The notes under the pieces are model-generated. The model was not told the DNA's origin and searched no databases. It was given only the letters and a program-made list of their open reading frames with translations. Source: Pseudomonadota bacterium (lineage in GTDB: Bacteria > Desulfobacterota > Desulfobacteria > Desulfobacterales > Desulfobacteraceae). From it: a DNA stretch of 36,704 bases. The stretch's first letter is position 1. Each line of letters starts with the position of its first letter. The stretch spans positions 1 through 36,704 of the forward strand of contig JAHIVS010000270.1 of NCBI GenBank assembly GCA_018816605.1, written 5' to 3'. Below are positions 23,144 to 30,996 of this stretch, piece by piece. The translations under genes and the position numbers were made by a program.

Positions 23144-23232
23144 TGTTCACGTCCCCAAAGGGTACCTCTATTTTGCCATGGTGTTCTCGGTTTTGGTTGA
23201 AATCCTGAATTTAAGATTACGTAAAAAAAAAT
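23142..23232 (+). pseudogene. TerC/YoaE-type membrane protein remnant (C-terminal end)
   Basis: In a different frame directly after the IS66-like start, the sequence encodes HVPKGYLYFAMVFSVLVE followed by ILNLRLRKKK. This is the very typical C-terminal helix of TerC-family proteins. Nothing of the rest of the protein is present. The two remnants abut, so they mark a deletion joining a transposase start to a TerC end. The tail runs towards the 3' end of the convergent hgcB gene. Confidence 0.5.
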
Positions 23233-23272
23233 GGCCAAAATTGTTTTGCATAAAAAAATGTAGCAAAAATTG

Positions 23273-23563
23273 TCAGCAGCACCCGCCATCTCCGCAGGAT
23301 GCATTTTCTTTGCCCTTTATCCAGACCTGGATAATATAGGAGGCTCAGCCAACCCCGGGGTTGACCGTCAGGGCTCCGGAGGGGCAGTTGGTCACACAGG
23401 CACCGCATTCCATACAGGCATCAAAATCCACGATCTGAGCCTTGGTGTTGTGCATCTCCAGCACATGGTGGGGACAGACTTCTGTGCACAGGCTGCAGCC
23501 GATACACTTTTGTGTGTCCAGCAAAAGGGTGGAAACCGCGTCTAAATATCTGAACGCTTTCAT
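23273..23563 (-). CDS. hgcB: HgcB, 2[4Fe-4S] ferredoxin for mercury methylation, with predicted selenocysteine at residue 73
   Basis: HgcB is the ferredoxin thought to reduce the HgcA corrinoid and to handle Hg(II) for methylation. Two cluster motifs are visible: CIGCSLCTEVCP (about residues 20-31) and CMECGACVTNCP. The frame then reads LTVNPGVG, UGA at 23347-23345 (codon 73), ASYIIQVWIKGKENASCGDG and GCC, and a second UGA stop at 23275-23273, for 96 residues. HgcB proteins normally have GVGC at this point and a Cys-Cys C-terminus, both matched only if the first UGA is decoded. A SECIS-like stem-loop directly follows the UGA, so selenocysteine is the best reading. In the ND132 protein the equivalent Cys73 and the terminal cysteine pair are reported as functionally important. 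AAGGAG lies 9 nt before the ATG; hgcA ends 19 bp upstream. A TGC-to-TGA nonsense mutation is the alternative. Confidence 0.9.
23317..23334 (-). promoter_or_regulatory. Bacterial SECIS-like element in hgcB
   Basis: In the minus-strand mRNA a perfect 7-bp stem, UUAUCCA with UGGAUAA, encloses the tetraloop GGUC. The loop begins 17 nt after the UGA at 23345; in the E. coli fdhF SECIS the same GGUC loop, within the same CAGGUCUG context, begins 18 nt after its UGA. The bulged U of the fdhF stem is not seen, a normal variation outside enterics. Confidence 0.85.
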
Positions 23564-23582
23564 GGGAAATTATCTCCTTGAT

Positions 23583-24770
23583 TTAAAAGGCTGAGTAAAG
23601 CCAGAGCCCTGCGGACAGGACAAGGCTGGCCAGCTGCACCGGGATATAGCGTTTCATTTCCTTTTCAACTCCTGACGGGGAGGTGAAAGGGGTGGTGCCG
23701 GTAAAGTTCATGGCCAGAAAGGAACTGATGGCCACACAAAACAAAAATAGGGCAAGGGCGCTTGAGAAGGAAGCACTGGCCGAGGGCATGAGGCCTATCA
23801 TGAAAAAGGCGGCCAGACTGCCGATAATTCCCCCTTTGAGGGCAAATTCCCTGACAGGGATATAGGGCAGAAGGGCCGGGGTGATGACAGCGCCTGACAC
23901 TATGCCCAAGATAAGGGCGGCAAGGGCGGCAAGCCCCCGGGATCCGGCATCTGAAAAGGAAAACACGCCGGGTCCGATACCCGAGATCACCAGTAAGACC
24001 AGGGCTGCGATCATTGCCGGTTTGAGAACAATCTGCAGTTCCACCGGGGTCAGGACAATTCTTTCCACAAAACTAAAGGTCACGGTCCGCATGGCCGGGT
24101 CTGCTTTCCTATGGTTTTCCAGAAATTTTGGGATGTCCGCAGCCCGCACCGGGCCATAGACCACCCGGAATCCGGATTTTTTTTTCACACGCCTTGCCGA
24201 TACCCCTGTGGCACCCAGCTGGGGGACAATGACCCGCCTGTGGTCCACTATTTTATCAAGATTTGTGCTGTGAATCCGGTCTGCCAGTTCTTGGGTGGAA
24301 AAGGTTCCTTTTCCGGCAGCGCACCAGACATTGATCCCTTTGGTATCCAGGACCAGTATCCAGGCGTTCTGGCCGGAAAGTTCCCTTCGCAAATGATCAA
24401 AGCTCAGTTTGAAGTTGGCGGTGACAAGCACCTCTGAATTTTTGTCGGGAGACCCCAGGCCATAAAGTCCGGGGGCCACCTTGTATTGGTAACGGTTGAT
24501 TCCGCACCGGACAAGGACGGTTGAGACCCGGTCCCGGAGCCCCAGTCTTGTCTTTATCCGGGGTACTGGGCCTAGATCCGTGGTGATGAAATCTTCCACA
24601 TAGGCGCACAGGCTGTATCCCGGTTTTTCGTGGACGGATATAAAATTGGGGACAGGGCCGCAGCAATTGCTGTCTGTTTTGTCCATGGCGGGCATGAGTG
24701 TCACGCCTGAGGTGGACAGACAAGAAGAGGGGGGGTGTTTTTCCGGGGGGGTGTCTGAAACGTTTTTCAT
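23583..24770 (-). CDS. hgcA: HgcA, corrinoid methyltransferase for mercury methylation
   Basis: A 395-residue membrane-anchored corrinoid protein that transfers a methyl group to Hg(II). The diagnostic cap-helix motif NVWCAAGK is at residues 147-154, with Cys150 as the expected lower axial ligand of cobalt, followed by GTFSTQELADRI. Conserved flanking segments are YKVAPGLYGLG, VTANFKLSFD and VVPQLGATGV-like IVPQLGATGVSA. Residues from about 250 to the end form five hydrophobic helices. The N-terminus is about 55 residues longer than in Desulfovibrio-type HgcA and contains a Cys-Cys pair (DSNCCGPVP). The start at 24770 is preferred; a start at 24809 would overlap arsR and has no ribosome-binding site. 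It is in an operon with arsR upstream and hgcB downstream. Confidence 0.95.
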   Translation of the reverse strand: MKNVSDTPPEKHPPSSCLSTSGVTLMPAMDKTDSNCCGPVPNFISVHEKPGYSLCAYVEDFITTDLGPVPRIKTRLGLRDRVSTVLVRCGINRYQYKVAPGLYGLGSPDKNSEVLVTANFKLSFDHLRRELSGQNAWILVLDTKGINVWCAAGKGTFSTQELADRIHSTNLDKIVDHRRVIVPQLGATGVSARRVKKKSGFRVVYGPVRAADIPKFLENHRKADPAMRTVTFSFVERIVLTPVELQIVLKPAMIAALVLLVISGIGPGVFSFSDAGSRGLAALAALILGIVSGAVITPALLPYIPVREFALKGGIIGSLAAFFMIGLMPSASASFSSALALFLFCVAISSFLAMNFTGTTPFTSPSGVEKEMKRYIPVQLASLVLSAGLWLYSAF

Positions 24771-24792
24771 GGCTGTTTTTTGTCCCTTTGTC

Positions 24793-25059
24793 TTATAAGC
24801 GGTCAACATAATTTTTTATCTGGTTTAATACCTGTTTATCAACACAAAATCGGGTTTTGGGCCCTTCCACATCACCGCAGACAATCCCGGATGCTTTGAG
24901 CAGCTTCAGGTGCTGGCTGATGGTGGACTGGGAATAGGGGAAAATATTGACGATTTCTCCGCACACACAGGTGTTGATGCGGATGAGGTGCTCCACTATT
25001 TTTATCCGGGTGGGGTGTCCCAGGGCCTTGAATATTTTTGCAAGATCAATTGTGTCCAT
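24793..25059 (-). CDS. ArsR-family regulator of the hgcAB operon
   Basis: An 88-residue winged-helix repressor: IFKALGHPTRIKIVEHLI, NTCVCGEIVNIF, then the recognition region YSQSTISQHLKLLKASGIV and the wing EGPKTRFCVD. The CVCGE segment matches the ELCVCD-like metal-binding motif of ArsR/SmtB repressors, and a third Cys follows in the wing, so metal or metalloid (As, Hg) sensing is plausible. The start at 25059 is preferred because GAGGGG lies 9 nt upstream; a GTG at 25086 would add nine residues without a ribosome-binding site. An ArsR-like regulator of hgcAB is known in Pseudodesulfovibrio mercurii ND132, which supports the functional link. Its own promoter carries a palindrome. Confidence 0.9.
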   Translation of the reverse strand: MDTIDLAKIFKALGHPTRIKIVEHLIRINTCVCGEIVNIFPYSQSTISQHLKLLKASGIVCGDVEGPKTRFCVDKQVLNQIKNYVDRL

Positions 25060-25091
25060 CGGTTGATTCCCCTCTGTTTTCTTCACTTATC

Positions 25092-25135
25092 GTTTATCGC
25101 CTATGAACGATAAACAAACCGCTCAACTTTGTCAA
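25092..25135 (-). promoter_or_regulatory. arsR-hgcAB promoter and palindromic operator
   Basis: On the minus strand TTGACA (25135-25130), a 17-bp spacer and TATCGT (25112-25107, four of six matches) form a good sigma-70-type promoter. A perfect 8-bp dyad, GTTTATCG with CGATAAAC (25115-25108 and 25099-25092), overlaps the -10 and the start point. This is the expected position for an ArsR operator, so the operon should be autoregulated. Confidence 0.75.
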
Positions 25136-25243
25136 TAAAATTTTTCAGACCTTTACATGGCGGTTATATCCTGGTAAAGATATCAGAATCATACCTTGGA
25201 GATAAAAAATTTTAACCGGTATGGATGAAGCGTTTGGACCCAC

Positions 25244-26470
25244 ATGGACATTCAATCTGAGTATTTTGATGACGGCAGCTCATTTATCGCAATCGATCCG
25301 GTATCGATCAATCCCGCGTATCTGATGGATTTTTCTCTGTTCGACCGGTATCTCCATAAAAAAGGGCTGTATAGATTCCGATGTCTTTTGACAGATTCCC
25401 GTTCCATTCCCCAAAACCGTCTCATGGAACTGCTGCGGTCATGGGACACGGTTTATATCCATAAAAATCAGAGCCCAAATTATACCGAATATGTTAAAAA
25501 CAACCTGGAATTTATCCTGAATCATGGCGAGATTGACGTCAGAAAGAAAACCCAGACCCTTACAACCCTCTCTACACAGGTGATTAACGAATCCTTTGCC
25601 GCAAATTTTGCCTCCAAGCACGATTGCCTCCAGGTGGTTCAAAATATCGAAAAACTGATTTCCCAGGCCATGGAGTTTATCTCGGACATTGAATCCTTGA
25701 AAGGAATTGCCGATCTCATCGGCCATGATTATCAAACCCATACCCACTCGATCAAAGTGGGGTGGCTGACGGCGACCTTTATCAATTCCAACAAAGAACT
25801 GTTCGGGGTGCAAACCAAGTCACAATTAAGGGATATTATGATCCAGGCGACCGTGGCAGGCTTTCTCCACGACATTGGGAAAATAAAAATTCCCAGGCAT
25901 GTGATCAATAAAGCAGGCAAGCTGAGCAACATTGAGTATGTCCTTATCCAATCCCATACGGCCTATTCCACCAGTCTGCTGTTCGAAACCCAATTGCCCC
26001 GGTCTGCCATGCAGGCCATTTTATACCACCATGAAAATGAGGACGGCAGCGGCTATCCCTGTGGTCTGTCCGGTGATCAGATCCCCCTGATTGCAAAAAT
26101 CTGTCATATCGCCGATGTGTTTGATGCCCTGACCTCAAAGCGGCCCTACAAGCCTGCAAGAACACCTTATGAGGCGTTGAAGATCATGGCAGGAGAAAAC
26201 CCCTACCTGGAGCTGTTGAGACAATTTGAAGCCGAGGTCGATGGAAATCTTAAAATTCCTGTGGTCGCCATTGTCCGGGATGACTACGAGGCCAAACTCC
26301 GCCGCCTTCGGGAACGGGAAATCCTGGAGGAAGAGGCCCAGAAAAGGGTGGAAGTCCGGAGCAAGCTCCGGGACAAGGGTATGTCCCATTGTTTTAACAA
26401 AGACCTGCTCAGGCGGTTTATTCTGACCATCAATAAATCGGAAAGCTTTGATCTGTCCGGTCTATTGTAG
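25244..26470 (+). CDS. HD-GYP domain cyclic-di-GMP phosphodiesterase-like protein
   Basis: A 408-residue cytoplasmic protein. The C-terminal half has a complete HD-GYP signature: HDIGKIKIP with the HD pair at 209-210, SHTAYS, YHHENEDGSGYP (HHE at 262-264, GYP at 270-272) and ADVFDALTSKRPYKPARTP. Enzymes of this class linearise cyclic di-GMP. The N-terminal half (residues 1-150) matches no sensor domain I recognise. It is transcribed away from arsR-hgcAB; the 184-bp interval between start codons includes the arsR promoter, so a regulatory link is possible but unproven. No strong ribosome-binding site is seen before the start at 25244. Confidence 0.9.
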   Translation: MDIQSEYFDDGSSFIAIDPVSINPAYLMDFSLFDRYLHKKGLYRFRCLLTDSRSIPQNRLMELLRSWDTVYIHKNQSPNYTEYVKNNLEFILNHGEIDVRKKTQTLTTLSTQVINESFAANFASKHDCLQVVQNIEKLISQAMEFISDIESLKGIADLIGHDYQTHTHSIKVGWLTATFINSNKELFGVQTKSQLRDIMIQATVAGFLHDIGKIKIPRHVINKAGKLSNIEYVLIQSHTAYSTSLLFETQLPRSAMQAILYHHENEDGSGYPCGLSGDQIPLIAKICHIADVFDALTSKRPYKPARTPYEALKIMAGENPYLELLRQFEAEVDGNLKIPVVAIVRDDYEAKLRRLREREILEEEAQKRVEVRSKLRDKGMSHCFNKDLLRRFILTINKSESFDLSGLL

Positions 26471-26481
26471 GACCGTTCGCT

Positions 26482-26697
26482 TTACTTAAGGCTGGCCGGA
26501 TACCCGGCCTTTGTGACCGCTTCAATGGCCTGTTCCACAAGAGCCGGGTCCTGGGTGGAAAATTTTGCATTTTTTCCCCCAAGATCCACACAAATGTCTG
26601 AAAGGCCAGGGATGGCTTCCAGGGTTTTTTGCACCATTCCGGAGCAATGACCACAGCTCATATTGTCTACGGCCAGGGTGATTGTTTGATCTGCCAT
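26482..26697 (-). CDS. Heavy-metal-associated (HMA) domain protein, CopZ/MerP-like
   Basis: A 71-residue single HMA domain: TITLAVDNMSCGHCSGMVQK, where the CxxC pair binds a soft metal ion, then ALVEQAIEAVTKAGYPASLK. Cytoplasmic, with no signal peptide, so more CopZ-like than MerP-like. The start at 26697 is chosen because it gives the standard domain and GGAG lies 10 nt upstream; the longer frame to 26772 adds an unrelated leader. It is convergent with the HD-GYP gene and lies 1.4 kb from arsR-hgcAB. Copper is the usual ligand; mercury is only suggested by location. Confidence 0.85.
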   Translation of the reverse strand: MADQTITLAVDNMSCGHCSGMVQKTLEAIPGLSDICVDLGGKNAKFSTQDPALVEQAIEAVTKAGYPASLK

Positions 26698-26781
26698 GGG
26701 AATCTGTCTCCATTCAAAAGCATTATGGGTGTTGGTTGACAAAAAAGATAAGCAATATTGAATTTTTGTCAAATTCCGGAT

Positions 26782-26806
26782 AAAAAAAGGCCCTGGGAAC
26801 AGGCTA
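26782..26806 (-). terminator. Probable intrinsic terminator after the hybrid kinase gene
   Basis: On the minus strand AGCCTG and CAGGGCCT, overlapping the kinase stop codon, form a short GC-rich hairpin with one bulge and a UUCC loop, followed by seven U. Confidence 0.5.
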
Positions 26807-29251
26807 GTTGATCCAGGCGGTGATGGTTTTAATCAGGTTTTCAGGTTTGACCGGCTTGGAGATATAATCGTTCATGCCGGCTGCCAGACATCTTTCACGA
26901 TCTCCCTTCATGGCATTGGCCGTCATGGCGATGATGGGAATATCTTTTCTGGCATCCGTCATTGCTCTTATGGCTCGTGTGGCCTCGTACCCATCCATTT
27001 CCGGCATTTGAACATCCATGAGAATCAGGTCGTAGGGTGCCGATTCCACGGCTTTTACCGCTTGCTTTCCATTTTTAGCCGTGTCTGCAGAGTATCCGAA
27101 TTTTTTCAGCTGATGAATGGCAACTTTCAGGTTGATGGTATTGTCTTCGGCCACAAGGATACGGGTTGCCTGTCTTTTATATTCCTTGAGCGTATGGCAG
27201 GTGATGACGGTTTTTTCTGCCCCTTTACCCTCTTCTTCCCAGGAAACCCCCAATACGGAGATGATGGCATTGTAAAGATCCGATTGCTTGATGGGTTTGT
27301 TGAAATAAGCGTCAATACCGATATCTTTCATTAGAGCGCCGTCTCCGCGCACCCCCCCGGAGGTGAGCATGATGATGCGGGTGTCAGCAAGCCGTTTGTC
27401 CGCTTTGATCAACAGGGCAAGCTGTTTTCCATCCATTTTTGGCATCATCATGTCCAGGATGGCAACATCATAGGTTTTCCCTTTTTCCACGGCAGCTGTC
27501 AACTCTTCTAATGCCTCTTTACTGTTTGAAACCACCTTGGGGTCGTATTTCCACGATCTCAGGTGGGCGGCTATGATTTCGCGGTTAATGGTATTGTCAT
27601 CCACCCCGAGAATTTTTTTCCCCTGGATATCTGCGGGAAATTTCATGGCCAGGGGGAGGGTCTGGGACAGGTCCTGTTTTTCAAAAATGCCGGTAAACCA
27701 GAACCTGGATCCCCGGCCTTCTTCGCTTTCCACCTGGAGTGTTCCGCCCATCATCTCTGTCAGTTTTTTTGAAATGACCAGCCCAAGCCCTGTGCCCCCG
27801 TATTTTCGGGTTGTGGAGGCATCCACCTGGGAGAAGGGTTTGAACAGGCGGTTCCGTCTGTTTTCGGGTATGCCGATACCGGTATCGGCGACTTCAATGA
27901 GCAGGGTTACCCTGGAATCGGTTTCTGATTCCAGGGTAACCCTTATGGAGATGGACCCCTGGTCTGTAAATTTAATGGCATTGGTGGCAAGGTTCAAGAG
28001 GATCTGGCGAAGACGTCCCGGGTCCCCCCGCAGCAGAGAAGGGATTTCGGGGTGGATAAAGCAGGCCATCTCAATCTTCTTTTCATCTGCCTTAAGGGTC
28101 AGCATTTCAATGATCCCTTCAAAGGTAACCCTGATGTCAAAATCCAGGAGTTCAAATTCGAGCTTGCCGGACTCTATCTTTGAAAAATCAAGAATCTCGT
28201 TGATGATTCCCAGAAGTGCGTCTGCACTGACTTTGATGTTTTTGGCATACTCCTGCTGGTCCTTGTCCAGGCCGGTATCCAATAAAATGTCGGTCATACC
28301 GATGATGCCGTTCATGGGGGTTCTGATTTCATGGCTCATATTGGCAAGGAATTGGCTTTTTGCCCGGTTGGCAGCCTCTGCCTCCCTGGCCAGGCGCTGT
28401 ACCTGTTCAATGGTGGCTTCCAATTCATTGTTGGTGATTTTCAGCTGCCGGGTACGTTCAGCAACCCGCAGTTCCAGTTCTTCATTGAGTTTTCTTTCTT
28501 TTTCCTGGGCCTCTTTCCGGTCGAGAATCTCCTGGCCCAGCAATTCGTTGATGCGGGTCAAGGATTCCTCTCGCAGCTTGACCTGGTTGGACATGTCCTG
28601 AAATTTCGAGGTAATAATCCGGATCTCTTTTTGGGAGGCGGATTCAAACGCATAGTCATAATCTCCCTTTGCAGTCTGTTCTATCCCTGTGATCAACTGG
28701 TTTAAAGGTTTTTGAAGGATTGTCCGGATAAGAAGTCCCGTAGCCGCAACCAGCGCCGCCAATACCACGCACATGGTAATCATGACAGAGACAAGCAGAT
28801 CCCTGTTCTGTTTTTTCAGGGCGCTTGTGGTCAGGCTTATTTTTACCTTGCCAATGATCTGATTTTCATATTTGATCTGGGTGATGCGTTCGAGTATATC
28901 CCCGGCGTTTTTATCAATGTAGGTGAAAAGGGAAGTGCCGTTGCTGTCCATGACATCAAGTCCTGCAATGAAATTATTTTTCAGAAAGGATGTGCTGATG
29001 AGGGTGATGTTATCTTCGTCAAAATTCCAAATGGGCAGGGCGAGGCTTTGCTGCAGAACCGAAATATATTCAGATGATTTGAGTTGATACAGGCGGTCGG
29101 TTCTTTTGGAGAGCACCAGATAGCCCAGACTGAGCAAGAGGATTGTGGTAAGTGCAGCAACTGCGGCCTGGCTGATGATCATATCGCCGGTAAGGGATTT
29201 TCCCCAAAATCTGGATTCTGTTTTTTTTTTTGCCGGATCTGTCCTGTCCAT
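26804..29251 (-). CDS. Membrane-bound hybrid histidine kinase with two receiver domains
   Basis: An 815-residue BarA-like kinase. A transmembrane helix (about 25-48) is followed by an extracytoplasmic sensor region of about 100 residues, a second helix (about 152-176), HAMP, a coiled coil (about 225-295), HisKA with His307 in [15 protein letters not shown], and HATPase with N424, DTGIGIP and GGTGLGL. Two receivers follow: the first with DDNTIN and Asp600 in [12 protein letters not shown], the second with AEDNTIN and Asp746 in [13 protein letters not shown] and SKPVKP. There is no histidine phosphotransfer domain, so a separate HPt protein is needed. The signal is unknown. Confidence 0.93.
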   Translation of the reverse strand: MDRTDPAKKKTESRFWGKSLTGDMIISQAAVAALTTILLLSLGYLVLSKRTDRLYQLKSSEYISVLQQSLALPIWNFDEDNITLISTSFLKNNFIAGLDVMDSNGTSLFTYIDKNAGDILERITQIKYENQIIGKVKISLTTSALKKQNRDLLVSVMITMCVVLAALVAATGLLIRTILQKPLNQLITGIEQTAKGDYDYAFESASQKEIRIITSKFQDMSNQVKLREESLTRINELLGQEILDRKEAQEKERKLNEELELRVAERTRQLKITNNELEATIEQVQRLAREAEAANRAKSQFLANMSHEIRTPMNGIIGMTDILLDTGLDKDQQEYAKNIKVSADALLGIINEILDFSKIESGKLEFELLDFDIRVTFEGIIEMLTLKADEKKIEMACFIHPEIPSLLRGDPGRLRQILLNLATNAIKFTDQGSISIRVTLESETDSRVTLLIEVADTGIGIPENRRNRLFKPFSQVDASTTRKYGGTGLGLVISKKLTEMMGGTLQVESEEGRGSRFWFTGIFEKQDLSQTLPLAMKFPADIQGKKILGVDDNTINREIIAAHLRSWKYDPKVVSNSKEALEELTAAVEKGKTYDVAILDMMMPKMDGKQLALLIKADKRLADTRIIMLTSGGVRGDGALMKDIGIDAYFNKPIKQSDLYNAIISVLGVSWEEEGKGAEKTVITCHTLKEYKRQATRILVAEDNTINLKVAIHQLKKFGYSADTAKNGKQAVKAVESAPYDLILMDVQMPEMDGYEATRAIRAMTDARKDIPIIAMTANAMKGDRERCLAAGMNDYISKPVKPENLIKTITAWIN

Positions 29252-29597
29252 GTGTGATTGGAATCCTTAACGCCTAGGGTTGATCTTGGTATTTAATCCC
29301 ATCGGTTTTTGATGATACGGCATTTGAAAGGCAGTCTCCTCTCCTGAGAACAGCTTGATTATCGGGAAATTCATCCTTGGTTCTGAATTTTGTTATCTGG
29401 CACTTAAAATAATGGCGGATTGATGCAATCTAGTATAAAAGAAACACCTTTAAAGTCAAGGGAAATGTAAAATCGGGATTTCCCGCCCGGGTTGGGCAGC
29501 CACAGGTTTTTAGAAAAGCGCCTGTTGACCGTGGCAGCTGTTTTTTTTCTCTGTTCACCCATTCCAAGCTGTGATAAAATACCGGATTTAAATCCAT
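29252..29597. other. 346-bp intergenic stretch between divergent genes
   Basis: No coding region is convincing. It must hold promoters for the hybrid kinase (minus) and yhbY (plus). A -10-like TAAAAT is at 29575-29580 with only a weak -35 in front. Short inverted repeats occur near 29475-29495. Nothing further is identified. Confidence 0.4.
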
Positions 29598-29921
29598 ATG
29601 CAAAGGAATCAAATTTTGACACCATTAACGGGATCACAAAGAAAATATTTAAGGGGGCTTGCCCACAACCTGAACCCGGCAGCCTTTGTGGGGCAGAAAG
29701 GGCTGACCTCCGCTCTAACCGATGAAATCAACGGGGCCCTTGATGCGGCCGAGCTGATTAAAATCAAGTTCAACGACCACAAGGAAAAAGAAGTGAAAAC
29801 CGCTTTGATTGAAGAAATCGCCGCAATTACCCAAAGCCATGTGGCCGGAATGGTAGGGCATGTGGCCATCCTGTTCCGCCGGCAGGCAGATCCTGAAAAA
29901 CAAAAAATCAAACTGCCCTGA
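29598..29921 (+). CDS. yhbY: YhbY/CRS1-YhbY (CRM) domain RNA-binding protein
   Basis: A 107-residue protein of the YhbY family, which binds pre-50S ribosomal particles. The hallmark is LTGSQRKYLRGLAHNLNPAAFVGQKGLT, written here in two parts: LTGSQRKYLRGLAHNLNP and AAFVGQKGLT. Then come EINGALDAAELIKIKF and a C-terminal GHVAILFRR. The conserved GxxG-like loop (VGQKG) is intact. It is convergent with the YheT-like hydrolase gene, with 8 bp between stops. The start is the only reasonable ATG, though the ribosome-binding site is weak. Confidence 0.88.
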   Translation: MQRNQILTPLTGSQRKYLRGLAHNLNPAAFVGQKGLTSALTDEINGALDAAELIKIKFNDHKEKEVKTALIEEIAAITQSHVAGMVGHVAILFRRQADPEKQKIKLP

Positions 29922-29929
29922 TGGGAAGG

Positions 29930-30883
29930 TTAACCGGGGCGGTTTAAAAACCAGACAGCCTGGTCTTCGGACCAGTATCGCCCCTGTTCATTAAAAGAGA
30001 CAAAGCCCACGTGTCCGCCTGACTGGGGCATTTTCAAGGTAATGTTCGGATTTTGGGCGGCCTGGGCAATGGGGAAACACTCCCGGGGTAAAAACGGATC
30101 ATTCAGGGCATTGATGATCAGGCAGGGCCGGTCAATTTCGGGGATGTACCGGAGGCTGGAGCATTTTTCCCAATAATCCCGGGCATCTTTGAATCCATGG
30201 ATGGGGGCTGTGTACCGGTCGTCAAATTGTCTGAAGGTTCTGATCCGGTCATATCCGCTATCATCCAGGGCATGGGGCATGATCGCCATTTTCTCCTTGA
30301 TTTTCCGGTGGAGCAGAACCAGAAATCGTTTCATATACAATCTGTTGGACGGTTTTTCCAGCGCCCCTGCGCTGGCCGCAAGATCGCAGGGAACAGAAAA
30401 GACCACGGCTTTTTTAACAATGGGGTCCACACGGTCCCGGCCAAGGTGAACCAGGGTCAGGTTGCCGCCAAGGCTGAATCCCACCAGGGCAATTTCCTTG
30501 TATTTTTCTTTGTTTCTGGCATGTTCAATCACCCGGGCCAGGTCATCGGTGGCGCCGTTGTGATAGGAGCGAAGCTTTCGGTTGGGCTCTCCACTGCAGG
30601 ATCGATAGTTCCAGGCCAGGGCATCCCAGTTGCTATGGTTTAATGCCTGGACCATGGCCTTCACATAGGTCCGGGTGGAATTGCCTTCAAGTCCGTGGGA
30701 GACAATGGCCAGGCGGTCATTCCCGGGAGCAGACCAGTCCAGGTCCAGAAAATCATCGTCCGCGGTTGTAATGCGTTCCCGGGTATAGACAAGGGAAGAA
30801 ATTGTTCTGAACAATACCGGGTAAATGGTCTGGATATGGCCGTTGCCAAATGGAAACACAGGGCGATATGGGAAATCCTTCAC
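29930..30883 (-). CDS. YheT-like alpha/beta hydrolase
   Basis: A 317-residue hydrolase of the YheT family. Features are GNGHIQTIYPVLFR, DDFLDLDW, VSHGLEGNSTRTYVKAM, the nucleophile elbow GFSLGGNL (G-x-S-x-G), LIINALNDPFLP and the catalytic His region SGGHVGFV. The Ser, Asp and His form the triad; substrates are probably esters, physiological role unknown. The start is taken as GTG at 30883 because AGGAG lies 7 nt before it; GTG at 30889 would be too close to that site. It is divergent from the YchF-like gene. Confidence 0.88.
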   Translation of the reverse strand: MKDFPYRPVFPFGNGHIQTIYPVLFRTISSLVYTRERITTADDDFLDLDWSAPGNDRLAIVSHGLEGNSTRTYVKAMVQALNHSNWDALAWNYRSCSGEPNRKLRSYHNGATDDLARVIEHARNKEKYKEIALVGFSLGGNLTLVHLGRDRVDPIVKKAVVFSVPCDLAASAGALEKPSNRLYMKRFLVLLHRKIKEKMAIMPHALDDSGYDRIRTFRQFDDRYTAPIHGFKDARDYWEKCSSLRYIPEIDRPCLIINALNDPFLPRECFPIAQAAQNPNITLKMPQSGGHVGFVSFNEQGRYWSEDQAVWFLNRPG

Positions 30884-30996
30884 AGGCACTCTCCTTTTGC
30901 AGGCGGTTTTTTCACTGTTTAATCGTTTTGAAATCTGATATATTAATCGGCCGGTGAAGTAAAATTAAAAATTCAATTAAGGACGGATAAACCAAG

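Noticed and set aside
23086..23304. Minus-strand frame past hgcB (72 codons)
   Set aside because: Out of frame with hgcB and overlaps its 3' end; translation matches nothing, whereas the opposite strand shows a TerC remnant.
23345..23563. HgcB as a truncated 72-residue protein or nonsense pseudogene
   Set aside because: The frame past the UGA has the exact HgcB tail and a SECIS-like stem-loop with a GGUC loop at the right distance; chance would not provide both.
27537..28601. 354-codon plus-strand frame opposite the hybrid kinase
   Set aside because: Low-complexity Ser/Arg-rich translation typical of the antisense of a GC-rich gene; no ribosome-binding site or domain.
29492..29725. Plus-strand frame with a lipoprotein-like N-terminus (FFLCSPIPSCD)
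   Set aside because: It overlaps the clear yhbY gene in another frame and has no family features after the hydrophobic stretch.
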